Part shown: positions 24,535 through 32,831 of the stretch, in pieces
How the letters are laid out: each line of letters begins with the position of its first letter
How positions within the stretch are numbered: the first letter of the stretch is position 1
Assembly: GCF_900176515.1 (NCBI RefSeq)
Contig: NZ_FWXV01000004.1
Coordinates: forward strand, 558,001-622,000
Direction of reading: 5' to 3'
Length of the DNA: 64,000 bases
From: Kibdelosporangium aridum
GTDB taxonomy: Bacteria > Actinomycetota > Actinomycetes > Mycobacteriales > Pseudonocardiaceae
The notes under the pieces: model-generated
What the model saw: only the letters and a program-made list of their open reading frames with translations
Told to the model about the DNA's origin: nothing
The model's database searches: none
Translations under genes and position numbers: made by a program

Positions 24535-25337
24535 GTGAGGACGTTGAGCTGCACCCGGTCGAAGTGGACCTGCTCTGCACGTTCGCTGAGGTGCGACCGC
24601 CGTTCCCGTTGGAGATCCCGGAAACCGGGCTCTCCGAGCAGGAACGCGCGGTGGTGTTCCACGTCGCACGCGAACAGCTGACCGAACGTGGTCTTGCCGA
24701 CGAGCAAGGCCCGCTAGGCCTCGCCGACGAGTTCGTGCACCTGCTCAGATTCGGCGGCGGTGTGCTGGATCTCGTTGTCGCTGAGGAGAAAACCACGGTC
24801 GGCGCGGTCGTCCTGGCCTACCGGGACGACGCGCTGATCGTGGTCCAGCGGGCAGCCGATCCATTCGGGACTGTCGTGCTGCGACGGGTCACGCTCGACC
24901 AGGCCGTCGACGAGCTGTACGACATCATCCCGCGCCTCGACGCCGCACCGGCCACGCCTTTCACGTTGCCGCGCAAGGCTTTGCAGTCCGCGTTCGACGC
25001 GCTGATCGCCGACCTGCCGACCGAGGACGACGTGCGGCCACGCAAGCTCCCGCCGCGTGTGGTCGAGGAAATCCTTGCGCAGCACGGTGTTGACGATCGC
25101 GTGTCCCGCCGGATGGTCCAGTACCTGCAGCCCGTGCTCGGCAACGGTCAAGCCGGGGTGGCCCGCAGATCAGGGCCGGACGACGACTGGCACCGCACCG
25201 GTGACGAAATCCGTTGGCTGGACACGGAAAACGGTCGCTACCAACTCGGTGGTGACGGCGACTGGATGAGCGTGAACCCCTTCGCCCCCGCGGAGATCCG
25301 TGCGGCGCTGCGGAAACTGGCGGCAGGCCTGCGTTAA
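24531..25337 (+). CDS. EspG-family type VII secretion chaperone
   Basis: A 268-residue protein with the EspG layout: VELHPVEVDLLCTFAEV near the start, an internal pseudo-repeat (FVHLLRFGGGVLDLVVAEE), the segment VVLRRVTLDQAVDELYDIIPRL, and a C-terminal RYQLGGDGDWMSVNPFAPAEIRAAL. In mycobacteria EspG binds the helical tip of PPE proteins and keeps them soluble for the ESX machine. Its GTG start overlaps the stop of the small helical gene. Its stop codon interlocks with that of the convergent small membrane peptide (TTAA). Confidence 0.82.
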   Translation: MSEDVELHPVEVDLLCTFAEVRPPFPLEIPETGLSEQERAVVFHVAREQLTERGLADEQGPLGLADEFVHLLRFGGGVLDLVVAEEKTTVGAVVLAYRDDALIVVQRAADPFGTVVLRRVTLDQAVDELYDIIPRLDAAPATPFTLPRKALQSAFDALIADLPTEDDVRPRKLPPRVVEEILAQHGVDDRVSRRMVQYLQPVLGNGQAGVARRSGPDDDWHRTGDEIRWLDTENGRYQLGGDGDWMSVNPFAPAEIRAALRKLAAGLR

Positions 25338-25480
25338 CGCTGGGTGACCTGCTGCGGGGTTTCCATCGAGTGCGCGCGAGCGCCTTCCGGGTTGCCCGCG
25401 ATGGACACGGTGATCACGACGAGCCATGCGACGATCACTGTGACGAGCCAGAACATGGGGTTGAGCAGGAACCGGGACAT
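25334..25480 (-). CDS. 48-residue single-span membrane peptide
   Basis: ATG at 25478-25480, with GGGAGG six bases upstream, and TAA at 25334-25336. The protein MSRFLLNPMFWLVTVIVAW continues into one hydrophobic span ending about residue 29, then a polar tail (NPEGARAHSMETPQQVTQR). It lies downstream of corA on the same strand, but a hairpin separates them. Small membrane peptides of this shape often modulate transporters; here the role is unknown. Confidence 0.6.
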   Translation of the reverse strand: MSRFLLNPMFWLVTVIVAWLVVITVSIAGNPEGARAHSMETPQQVTQR

Positions 25481-25537
25481 GATGTGCCTCCCTGTGTGGT
25501 GTCAGGGGGTGGACATGGGGCAGGGGACCGGAGGAGC

Positions 25538-25560
25538 AGCCGGGCGGCACGCGCCCGGCT
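25538..25560 (-). terminator. Hairpin at the end of corA
   Basis: Perfect 9-bp arms (25538-25546 and 25552-25560) around GCACG begin at the corA stop codon. There is no long T-run. Confidence 0.55.
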
Positions 25561-26638
25561 AAAGCCATCGGTTCTTGCGCAGCACCCGGTAGAGCCACGT
25601 GCACACCAGCACGATGAGCAGGATCACCAACGGATAGCCGAACTTCCAGCGGAGTTCCGGCATGAAGTCGAAGTTCATCCCGTAGACACCGACGACCATG
25701 GTCGGGATCGAGATGATCGCGGCCCACGCGGTGATCTTGCGGATGTCGGTGTTCTGCTGGAGCGTGATCTTGGCCAGCGTGGCGTCGATCAACGTGTTCA
25801 GCATTTCGTCGAACCCCGTTACCCGGTCGGTCACCGTGGTCAGGTGGTCGTCGACGTCACGGAAGTACGACCGCACCTGCTCGGGTACCAGCGGCGTGTA
25901 GCCCTCGGCCAAGCGCCGCAACGGGTTTCCCAACGGTGTCACGGCCCGGCGGAGTTCGAGAACCTCACGTTTCATCAGATAGATCTGTTCGGCGCTGACC
26001 TGGGTGCGCGGGGCGAAGATGGTCGTTTCCATCATCTCGATGTCGTCCTCGAACCGTTCGGTGACGTCGAGGTAGCTGTCCACGATCCGGTCGGCGATCG
26101 CGTGCAGCACCGCGGCCGGGCCCATCTTCAACCGGTCCGTGTCCTTGTCCAGCTCCGCCCGCAGTGACGCCAGGCCGGAGTGGTTGCCGTGCCGGACCGT
26201 GACGATGAAGTCCTTGCCGAGGAAGGCCATCAGCTCGCCGGTCTCGACGATCTCGCTGGCGGTGGTCGGTGAGGAGTGCTCGACGAAGCGGACTGTCTTG
26301 AGCACCATGAACAGCGTCTCGTCGTAGCGCTCGAGCTTCGGCCGCTGGTGCGCCTGCACGGCGTCCTCGACGGCCAGCTCGTGCAGGCCGAAGGTGTCCG
26401 CGATGCCCTTGATCTGCTCGGCGTCCGGTTCGTGCAGTCCGATCCAGACAAAACCGTCGTTGTTCTTGCGTACTTCCTTGATGGCTTCGGCGTGCGTCCA
26501 GCGACCGGGGACGCGGGTGCCGTCACGGTAGATGCCGCAGTTCACGACGTACGCGGAAACAGGCACCGGGATCGGCGCCTGCGCGTTGTTGCGGTCAGGC
26601 TTTCCGCGCAGACCGCCAAGCGGGCGGATCGCAGCCAT
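25559..26638 (-). CDS. corA: CorA-family Mg2+/Co2+ transport protein
   Basis: A 359-residue divalent cation channel. The long N-terminal cytoplasmic part ends in the stalk helix. Two C-terminal spans flank the selectivity motif GMN at residues 320-322 (VYGMNFDFMPEL). A Lys/Arg-rich C-tail (LYRVLRKNRWL) follows, as in CorA. It forms pentamers in the cell membrane. M. tuberculosis corA (Rv1239c) lies next to sugC; here a 7.6-kb segment intervenes. The leader on the minus strand holds a possible 22-codon reading frame (26738-26806). Confidence 0.93.
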   Translation of the reverse strand: MAAIRPLGGLRGKPDRNNAQAPIPVPVSAYVVNCGIYRDGTRVPGRWTHAEAIKEVRKNNDGFVWIGLHEPDAEQIKGIADTFGLHELAVEDAVQAHQRPKLERYDETLFMVLKTVRFVEHSSPTTASEIVETGELMAFLGKDFIVTVRHGNHSGLASLRAELDKDTDRLKMGPAAVLHAIADRIVDSYLDVTERFEDDIEMMETTIFAPRTQVSAEQIYLMKREVLELRRAVTPLGNPLRRLAEGYTPLVPEQVRSYFRDVDDHLTTVTDRVTGFDEMLNTLIDATLAKITLQQNTDIRKITAWAAIISIPTMVVGVYGMNFDFMPELRWKFGYPLVILLIVLVCTWLYRVLRKNRWL

Positions 26639-26737
26639 GGGGCCTCCAACGTTCGTCGTGCTACGGGCGTCAAACGCGCCGGAGTGGACTGGAGTCCTCC
26701 CCGGCCTTGCGGAGCGTCCCGGCCGGTACCGCGGGGC

Positions 26738-26806
26738 CTAGCGGGCGAAGCTGACCCTTCCGGTGGGGACGCTGCTGGTACTCGGCGCGCTATCTGTGCC
26801 ACTCAT
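26738..26806 (-). CDS. Possible 22-residue leader peptide upstream of corA
   Basis: ATG at 26804-26806, with GGAGG nine bases upstream, reads MSGTDSAPSTSSVPTGRVSF and two further residues to TAG. It lies about 100 bases before corA on the same strand. It could be a translated leader controlling corA, or a chance frame with a good ribosome-binding site. No homologue is known to me. Confidence 0.3.
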   Translation of the reverse strand: MSGTDSAPSTSSVPTGRVSFAR

Positions 26807-26861
26807 GCGTCCTCACCTCCCAGGGTCGGGTCGTGTCAGCGGTGGAGTCGCTCACACACCA

Positions 26862-26887
26862 GTTGCACAGAATACTCCCTGTGCAAC
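26862..26887. promoter_or_regulatory. Perfect 9-bp inverted repeat between corA and maoC-like gene
   Basis: GTTGCACAG (26862-26870) and CTGTGCAAC (26879-26887) around eight A/T-richer bases. It lies in the divergent intergenic region, about 50 bases before the MaoC start, and looks like a regulator operator. The binding protein is unknown. Confidence 0.5.
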
Positions 26888-26935
26888 CACACTGTCGTCC
26901 TCGCCCATCGGCAGCGTTACACGGAGGTAGATCAA

Positions 26936-27439
26936 GTGCAGTTCGGTCGCTACTTCGAAGAGTTCGAAATCGGTGCGGTGTACAAGCACTGGCCTGGCAA
27001 AACTGTGACCGAGTACGACGATCACCTGTTCTGCCTGCTCACCATGAACCACCATCCGTTGCACATGGACGCGCACTATGCGGCCGAGACAACGGACTTC
27101 GGCCGCAACGTCGTGGTGGGCAACTACATCTACTCGCTGTTGCTGGGCATGTCGGTGCCTGACGTGTCCGGCAAGGCGATCGCTAATCTGGAAGTGGAAT
27201 CGCTCAAACACGTCAAACCGACCTTCCACGGTGACACGATCTACGGCGAGACCGAAGTGCTCGACAAGACGCCGTCGAAGTCCAAGGACGACCGTGGGGT
27301 GGTGTACGTGGAGACCCGTGGGTACAAACAGGACGGAACCGTCGTGTGTGTTTTCCGTCGCAAGGTGATGGTTCCCAAGCGCTCGTACGGCGAGTCGCGC
27401 GGCGGCGAGCAGCCCGGCCGTCCGGAGCCAGTGGCCTGA
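26936..27439 (+). CDS. MaoC-family (R)-specific enoyl-CoA hydratase-like protein
   Basis: A 167-residue hot-dog fold protein. The MaoC signature is in HHPLHMDAHYAAETTDFGRNVVVGN at about residues 39-63, giving the catalytic Asp and His of hydratase-2 enzymes. The GTG start at 26936 has GGAGG eight bases upstream. Likely activity is hydration/dehydration of an acyl-CoA thioester; the substrate is unknown. Its stop overlaps the next gene by one base. The C-terminus is charged and variable. Confidence 0.87.
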   Translation: MQFGRYFEEFEIGAVYKHWPGKTVTEYDDHLFCLLTMNHHPLHMDAHYAAETTDFGRNVVVGNYIYSLLLGMSVPDVSGKAIANLEVESLKHVKPTFHGDTIYGETEVLDKTPSKSKDDRGVVYVETRGYKQDGTVVCVFRRKVMVPKRSYGESRGGEQPGRPEPVA

Positions 27440-28533
27440 TGGCGTCGTTGGAGCTGGCCAAGGCGCGGCTGACGAACTTCGCCGTGAACGAGGCGGCGGG
27501 CATCTCACCGCTGTACGAGCTGCTGGCCACCCACGCCAAGGACGACGACGAAGTGGCCGCGCTGCTGGCCGCGGCACCGGAGAATTTCGCGCACGGCACG
27601 CTGTTCTTCGCCGCGGCGCAACGTCTCGTTCAGGCCGAGCCGTGGATCGAGCTGGCCAACTACTACCTGACGATGGGCGGCAGTTACGGCCCGGACGAGC
27701 GGGTCTGGCCGCTGTTTCGCCAGTTCGTGCTCGAGCGCGCGGACAAGATGCGCGAGCTGATCTCGACGCGCACGACGCAGACCAACGAGGTCCGCAGGGT
27801 CGCGACGATGTTCCCGGCCATCGCGATGGCGGCAAAGGAGGCCAAGGGGGCGATCGGGCTGCTGGAGGTCGGCACGAGCGCGGGGCTGCTGCTCGGCGTC
27901 GACCGGTACGGCTACCGGTACTCCACCGAGGCCGGTGAGCAGATCAACGCGGGCCCGGCGAAGACGCCGCTCGTGCTCACCTGTGCGGTGTCCGGCCAGC
28001 CGTTGCCCAAGCTGCCCAAGAAGGTCGCCGTGGCGGCCAAGGTGGGCCTCGACCGCCGCCCGATCGACCTGCGGGACGAGGAGGAGCTGGCGTGGCTGGA
28101 GGCGTGTGTCTGGGCCGATCAGCCGGAGCGGTCGCGGCGGCTGCGGGTGGCTGCCGAGATGCAGGAGAAGGACCGGCCGACCTTGGTCACCGGGGACGCG
28201 GTGGACGGCCTGGCGGAAGCGGCCGCGCAGGTGCCTGCCGAGCTCCCATTGGTCGTTCTGACGAGCCATGTGCTGCCGTACATGGCTGACGAGCGGCGGC
28301 AGGAGTTCGTGGCCGCAGTGGCCTCGCTGGCGGCCACCAGGCCGCTCTGGTGGGTCAGCCAGGAGCACTACCTGGCCGCGATGACGTACCTCGTGCCGGG
28401 CCGCACCGACTTCGAGGACAGCTTCCGGGAGATCCGGGGCGTGCTCGCTCTCGTCCGGTGGGAGGCGGGGAAGCCGGGCACCAGGTTGCTCGGCCGTACC
28501 GGAGCGCATGGCCAAACCCTTGCGTGGCTGTAG
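27439..28533 (+). CDS. DUF2332 family protein
   Basis: A 364-residue protein of the DUF2332 family: an N-terminal helical part (SPLYELLATHAKDDDEVAALLAAAPE), EVRRVATMFPAI, LLEVGTSAGLLLGVDRYGYRY (a glycine-rich loop resembling a methyltransferase SAM loop), GLDRRPIDLRDEEELAWLEACVWADQPER and VLTSHVLPYM. The family has a methyltransferase-like fold but no proven activity that I know. The ATG overlaps the maoC stop. An upstream extension of the frame lies inside the maoC gene. Confidence 0.85.
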   Translation: MASLELAKARLTNFAVNEAAGISPLYELLATHAKDDDEVAALLAAAPENFAHGTLFFAAAQRLVQAEPWIELANYYLTMGGSYGPDERVWPLFRQFVLERADKMRELISTRTTQTNEVRRVATMFPAIAMAAKEAKGAIGLLEVGTSAGLLLGVDRYGYRYSTEAGEQINAGPAKTPLVLTCAVSGQPLPKLPKKVAVAAKVGLDRRPIDLRDEEELAWLEACVWADQPERSRRLRVAAEMQEKDRPTLVTGDAVDGLAEAAAQVPAELPLVVLTSHVLPYMADERRQEFVAAVASLAATRPLWWVSQEHYLAAMTYLVPGRTDFEDSFREIRGVLALVRWEAGKPGTRLLGRTGAHGQTLAWL

Positions 28534-28537
28534 AAAC

Positions 28538-28963
28538 TCATGCGCGCGGGAGCATGTCCCATTCCCGGAGTGTGGGAGCAAGGCCTTCGGTGAGCAAATT
28601 CGTCCGTTCGAGTGTGCCGAACGCCGCCAGGTCGATCCACGCGACCTGTGCGGCGTCGTCTCCCGGCCGCAGAAGGCCTCCGATGACCCGGCATTCGTAG
28701 TCGTAGATCTCGTACAAACCGCTCGCGGCCGGCCGGGTGACACTGCCGACCAGACGGCCTATCGAGACCGTCAAACCGGTCTCTTCGCGCAGCTCACGGG
28801 CCACAGCGACGGGGTCGGACTCACCCGGTTCGACCCGTCCGCCCGGTATCGACCACAGGCCTTCGCCGGGGGCGTGCGCACGCTGAACCATCAAAAGACG
28901 GCCATATGTGTCGTGGGTCACCCCTCCGACACACCTGATCTTACGAACGTGGCCACCTGGCAT
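28538..28963 (-). CDS. Nudix hydrolase
   Basis: A 141-residue Nudix protein with the full box GGRVEPGESDPVAVARELREETGL at about residues 40-63 (G-x5-E-x7-REUxEExGU, all key residues present). It should hydrolyse a nucleoside diphosphate linked to another group. The ATG giving MPGGHVRKIR is chosen; the frame extends upstream but into the divergent promoter region. It is convergent with DUF2332, with four bases between stops. Confidence 0.87.
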   Translation of the reverse strand: MPGGHVRKIRCVGGVTHDTYGRLLMVQRAHAPGEGLWSIPGGRVEPGESDPVAVARELREETGLTVSIGRLVGSVTRPAASGLYEIYDYECRVIGGLLRPGDDAAQVAWIDLAAFGTLERTNLLTEGLAPTLREWDMLPRA

Positions 28964-29106
28964 GAATACGTAGCGTAGCGATATTCGGCTGTGTGTCTGA
29001 GCGTGTGCTCCGAGTGCTGTACAACTCTCGTCAGCCGCCCACTTGGTGCGGTACAACGGTTTTCAACAGGCGCCACTGGGTGCGGAGAAGGACGGGGTTG
29101 GTCGTC

Positions 29107-29271
29107 GTGAACACGAAGAAGATCCTCGTGTTGACCGGAGTCGCTTTGCTCGTGTTCTTCCTGGTAACTCAACCGCAGGCGTCTGCGGGCATCGTCACCA
29201 ACATCGTGAGCACGATCAAGGACGCCGCAGAAGCAATTATTACGTTCGTCAGTCATGTGTTTAACCCGTAG
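29107..29271 (+). CDS. Small membrane or secreted peptide, 54 residues
   Basis: A short gene with one N-terminal hydrophobic segment (ILVLTGVALLVFFLV) and QPQASAG, then a helical amphipathic tail (IVTNIVSTIKDAAEAIITFV). The GTG at 29107 gives MNTKKIL. A TTG at 29098 has a better-placed GGAGAAGGA and would add three residues. A similar short protein is often found beside a PH-domain membrane protein in actinomycetes, as here, 18 bases upstream of it. Function unknown. Confidence 0.65.
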   Translation: MNTKKILVLTGVALLVFFLVTQPQASAGIVTNIVSTIKDAAEAIITFVSHVFNP

Positions 29272-29289
29272 GCGCGAGATACTGGAGAC

Positions 29290-29850
29290 ATGTTCGCGCC
29301 CAGGGATCCAGACGAGTACCTCCTTGACTCCGAACGAAGAGTGATCCGGGTACGCCGGCATTGGGCGGTGTTGGCGTGGGATGTCTTCGAGGCGGCGGCG
29401 CTGCTGGCCGTCGCTGTGATGGTGTCCTACATCCTGCCGTCGTCGATGTGGCTGCTGCAGAACGTGCTGTGGTACGCCGCGCTTATCGTGCTGCTCCGCT
29501 TCGCCTACCTCGTGCTCGAGTGGTGGGTGGAGCGGATCGTGGTGACCGACAAACGGTTCATGATGACCACGGGAGTCTTCACCACGAAGGTCCTGATGAT
29601 GCCGATCGGCAAGGTGACGGACCTCACGTACGAGAGATCGTGGGTGGGCAGGCTGTTCGGCTTCGGCACGATGGTGGTCGAGTCGGCCGGTCAGATCCAG
29701 GCGCTGAACCGGATCAACTATCTGCCCAAGCCAGAGCAGGTCTACGACGCCATTTCGGAACTGGTGTTCGGTGACAAGAAGGCGCAGGCCGAGCGGTTCT
29801 CGATGATCAAGGCCAAGAAGGCGGCCCTGGGCAAGAAGGCCACCGGCTGA
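29290..29850 (+). CDS. Bacterial PH-domain (DUF304-like) membrane protein
   Basis: A 186-residue protein with two membrane spans (about 27-48 and 52-75). A bacterial PH domain follows, with the typical RIVVTDKRFMMTTGVFTTKVLMMPIGKVTDLTYERS and FGFGTMVVESAG. The tail is Lys-rich and probably lies in the cytoplasm. Function unknown; it may organise membrane proteins. It probably shares a promoter with the preceding small gene. Confidence 0.85.
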   Translation: MFAPRDPDEYLLDSERRVIRVRRHWAVLAWDVFEAAALLAVAVMVSYILPSSMWLLQNVLWYAALIVLLRFAYLVLEWWVERIVVTDKRFMMTTGVFTTKVLMMPIGKVTDLTYERSWVGRLFGFGTMVVESAGQIQALNRINYLPKPEQVYDAISELVFGDKKAQAERFSMIKAKKAALGKKATG

Positions 29851-29886
29851 GCGGCGAGAACCATGCCATGCAGCACACTGGATGGC

Positions 29887-30747
29887 ATGGTGATCGATCT
29901 GCACACGCACTCGTCCGTCTCTGACGGCACGGACACGCCCACGGAGTTGGTCACCAAGGCATCGGCAGCCGGGTTGTCCGCGGTCGCGTTGACCGACCAC
30001 GACACCACGGCAGGGTGGGCCGAGGCCGCGGAGGCGCTCCCGCGCGGTCTGTCGCTGGTCCGAGGCGCCGAGCTGTCCTGTACCTCACCTAACGGGCGCG
30101 GTGGCACGGCCACCGTGCACCTGCTGGCATACCTGTTCGACCCGACCGCACCCGCGATCGTGGCCGAACAGTCCCGCCTGCGCGCAGAACGCCGGACCCG
30201 GCTGTACAAGATGGCCAAGCGGATGGCCGAGGACGGCTATCCGGTGGACCCGGACGCTTTGATGGCGTCCCTTCCGGCGGACTCGCCAGCCGGACGTCCG
30301 CACTTGGCCATGGCACTGGTCCAAGCGGGTGTTGTCGCCACGGTCGACGAGGCGTTCGGCGTCTTCCTGAGCTCCCGGGGCCGGTTTCACGTCAGCCGCC
30401 GGGACACCCCCGTGCACACTGCGATCCAGATGATCGCCGACGCGGGCGGCGTGACCGTCCTCGCGCATGCTTTCGCTCACCACCGCGGCCCGACCGTGAC
30501 CGCCGACGTGATCAAGGAGATGGCGGCCGCGGGCCTGACCGGGCTGGAAGTCGACCACCCCGATCACGACCCGTCGGTCCGCGCGGAACTGGGAGAGCTG
30601 GCCGTGGACTTGCGCCTGATCCGGACCGGGTCCAGCGACTACCACGGCACCAACAAGACGATCAGGATCGGCCAGGACTCCACCTCGCCGGAGGCTTTCG
30701 ACGAGCTCGTCTCCAGGACCTCCGGCGTCGCGGTGCTACACGGTTAG
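29887..30747 (+). CDS. PHP-domain phosphoesterase
   Basis: A 286-residue PHP enzyme. The metal-binding motifs are DLHTHSSVSDGTD (HxH), ALTDHDTTAGW, RGAELS, and the C-terminal TGSSDYHG, with VLAHAFAHHRG between. The family acts on 3',5'-bisnucleotides or removes nucleotides from RNA 5' ends, and this layout is that of the TrpH/RNase AM group. The ATG giving MVIDLHTHS is chosen over an upstream ATG. Its end overlaps the convergent secreted lipase by 12 bases. Confidence 0.86.
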   Translation: MVIDLHTHSSVSDGTDTPTELVTKASAAGLSAVALTDHDTTAGWAEAAEALPRGLSLVRGAELSCTSPNGRGGTATVHLLAYLFDPTAPAIVAEQSRLRAERRTRLYKMAKRMAEDGYPVDPDALMASLPADSPAGRPHLAMALVQAGVVATVDEAFGVFLSSRGRFHVSRRDTPVHTAIQMIADAGGVTVLAHAFAHHRGPTVTADVIKEMAAAGLTGLEVDHPDHDPSVRAELGELAVDLRLIRTGSSDYHGTNKTIRIGQDSTSPEAFDELVSRTSGVAVLHG

Positions 30748-31812
30748 GAACCGCACCTCGGGATAAGCCGCGGACGGCTCGTTGAGCAACGGCTGCGGCA
30801 CGCCCCGCAGATGCAGGTCGAAGAAGGCTTTGACGTAGGCACGGGTGATCACGGCCGTCCGGTCCGCGGGCAGCGTGCCGCCGCCGTCGAGGCCCAGCTG
30901 ATCACCCAGCAGGCCCACGTCGGTGAAGGACGCGTGGCGCGTGCCGTCGACCTCCAGCCACCGCTTCCAGCCGGTCATCCGCTGCCACTCGTGCACCCAG
31001 CCGGTGTTGCGATCCGGCCCCGTGCCTTCGTGGCCGATGAGCAGGAACGGCCGGTTCAGCTCGGCAGCCGGCTTCTCCTCGTGTGAACCGCCGTCGATGT
31101 TGATGCCTGCCCGAATCCGGGTGTCGGCCAGCATCGCCCGGATCGTGCTGATGCCACCGGCCGAGTGGCCGCCCATGGCGATCCTGGTCCGGTCGATCAT
31201 CGGGTACTTCGCGGTCAGCTCGTCCAGTACGAAGGACACGTCCGCGGCCCGGCCGTGCTCCAGCTTCAGCCAGAACGCCCTGTCATGTGGGATGTCGCAG
31301 GAGACGCAGGTGGCGACGCGCCCGTCCGGGAACTGCGTGCCGCTGTTCTCGTAGGTGTGGTCGATCGTGGCCACGATGTAGCCCGCACTCGCCAGTTCCT
31401 CGGACAACGTGCTGAGCGTGGCACGGGGTTTGGTGTAGCCGGGGGAGAGCACGACCAGCGGCCACTTTCCCAGCGCCGGAACGGAGTTGGTGAACGAGTT
31501 GGTCCTGACCGTGGTCAGGATCTCGGGCGGTACACCGGGAATGCCTTCCAGGAGGAGTGCGGATTCCTTGGGCGTCATGTACTTCGCCCGTTGGGTACCG
31601 GCGAACCACGCGGGGTACCGCAGGGTGAGCATCAGCTCTCTCGGCCCGCCGACCCACGGGTCGGCACGCGATAAGTCCTTGAGGTACAAGGACTTCGTGC
31701 CGACTGCGTACTTGCCTGTCGGTGCGGGCAGGAACAAGGCAGGCTCCGCGGCGGCTGTGTGCCCTGTCGCGAGGGTCACGGTCACGGCGACGGCTGTCAA
31801 AGCTCGAAGCAC
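30736..31812 (-). CDS. Secreted PAF-acetylhydrolase-like esterase
   Basis: A 358-residue alpha/beta hydrolase with a cleaved-type signal peptide (MLRALTAVAVTVTLATGHTAAA). The nucleophile elbow is GGHSAGG (Ser at about residue 217), with a probable acid and His further on (DGTRHASFTD). It resembles the platelet-activating-factor acetylhydrolase family (isoform II), which cleaves short-chain esters of phospholipids. The GTG at 31812 is supported by AAAGGAA. It follows the ABC permease gene by 11 bases, so it is probably the last gene of that operon. Confidence 0.82.
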   Translation of the reverse strand: MLRALTAVAVTVTLATGHTAAAEPALFLPAPTGKYAVGTKSLYLKDLSRADPWVGGPRELMLTLRYPAWFAGTQRAKYMTPKESALLLEGIPGVPPEILTTVRTNSFTNSVPALGKWPLVVLSPGYTKPRATLSTLSEELASAGYIVATIDHTYENSGTQFPDGRVATCVSCDIPHDRAFWLKLEHGRAADVSFVLDELTAKYPMIDRTRIAMGGHSAGGISTIRAMLADTRIRAGINIDGGSHEEKPAAELNRPFLLIGHEGTGPDRNTGWVHEWQRMTGWKRWLEVDGTRHASFTDVGLLGDQLGLDGGGTLPADRTAVITRAYVKAFFDLHLRGVPQPLLNEPSAAYPEVRFLTV

Positions 31813-31823
31813 TTCGGTTCCTT

Positions 31824-32831
31824 TCAGGACAAGTGCCGGCGGACCAGCCGGAAGGACAACCACGCCAACAAGGCCGTGAGGGCGAGGTAGATCGCGGTCT
31901 CGATGGCTTGCAGTCCCCAGAACTTGCTCGCTGGGTGATAAGTCAACTCTTGCTTGTAACCCAGGCTGTCGAGCTTCTTGAGGCAGGCGGTCGGTCGTTG
32001 CGGCGGCGGGCCCTGCGAGGGCGGCGGGACGGTGCATTCGGAGGCTGTGACCGCGGTGGCCAGCTCGACCGGGTTGCCGGCGGGGTCGACAGTCTTGTTG
32101 GCCAGTACCCACGATCCCGGGCTGCTTTCGACCCCGATCTGCTCGAACTTCCCAGCCTCGTTGACATGGATCTGCCTGACGCTTTCCTCGCTGATCGTGA
32201 CCGTCTGGGTTTCGGGCGCCAGCACGTAAGGCCGCACTGCGAAGGGGAACACGAGCTGCACGGCGATGTAGAGCACGAGCGTGACAGCCATGGCCGCGAT
32301 CGTGCGCCGGAGCAGGATTCCCACCGTGACACCGAGGACGAAGGCGAAGGCGGCGTAACCGATCGGCACGATGCCGCGGACTGCGAAGACCGGCGGTTCG
32401 ATCCGTGGGCCGAAGCTCGAGCTGCGTGCCAGTTCGGTCGCGGTGTCGATCGGGCCCGCCCACCAGCTGACCACCAGACTGGCCAGTGCGCTGACAGCCA
32501 TGGCCGCCAGCCCGGCCATTCCGAGTTTGACCGTCAGCCACCGGCCTCGCGTCACGGTTTGGTTCCACGCCAGGCGATGCGTGCCGGTCTCCAGCTCGCG
32601 GCTGATCAGCGGGGCACCCCAGAAGATCCCGATGATCGGCGGGATCCCGTACATCACCAGCAGTCCGGCGTAGTAGAGCTGGTAGTCCAGATCGGTGATC
32701 TGGCTGTACAACGTCTCCGCGTCGGTGATGGACGGCAGTTGCAGGGTCACCAGGACTGTGGCGAGGGCCGCGACGATCGCCGCGACAGCCGCGGCGGGCA
32801 GCCGGAACTGGCGCCAGGTCAACCAGATCAT
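31824..32831 (-). CDS. ABC transporter permease (ABC-2 type)
   Basis: A 335-residue membrane protein with about six spans: one N-terminal (PAAAVAAIVAALATVLVTL), a pair around 70-150, several in the middle and a last one near 315 (IYLALTALLAWLSF). A long extracytoplasmic region (about 215-305) carries two Cys. Its ATG overlaps the ATPase stop (ATGA). With the ATPase it forms an exporter controlled by the GntR protein, as in YtrA systems. Confidence 0.85.
   Translation of the reverse strand: MIWLTWRQFRLPAAAVAAIVAALATVLVTLQLPSITDAETLYSQITDLDYQLYYAGLLVMYGIPPIIGIFWGAPLISRELETGTHRLAWNQTVTRGRWLTVKLGMAGLAAMAVSALASLVVSWWAGPIDTATELARSSSFGPRIEPPVFAVRGIVPIGYAAFAFVLGVTVGILLRRTIAAMAVTLVLYIAVQLVFPFAVRPYVLAPETQTVTISEESVRQIHVNEAGKFEQIGVESSPGSWVLANKTVDPAGNPVELATAVTASECTVPPPSQGPPPQRPTACLKKLDSLGYKQELTYHPASKFWGLQAIETAIYLALTALLAWLSFRLVRRHLS

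Noticed and set aside
26639..26935. M-box-type magnesium riboswitch before corA
   Set aside because: I could not recognise the conserved M-box core by eye. A covariance-model search would decide.
31813..32568. N-terminal extension giving a 610-residue esterase
   Set aside because: The extension is an alternative frame of the ABC permease gene; a signal peptide and ribosome-binding site mark the start at 31812.
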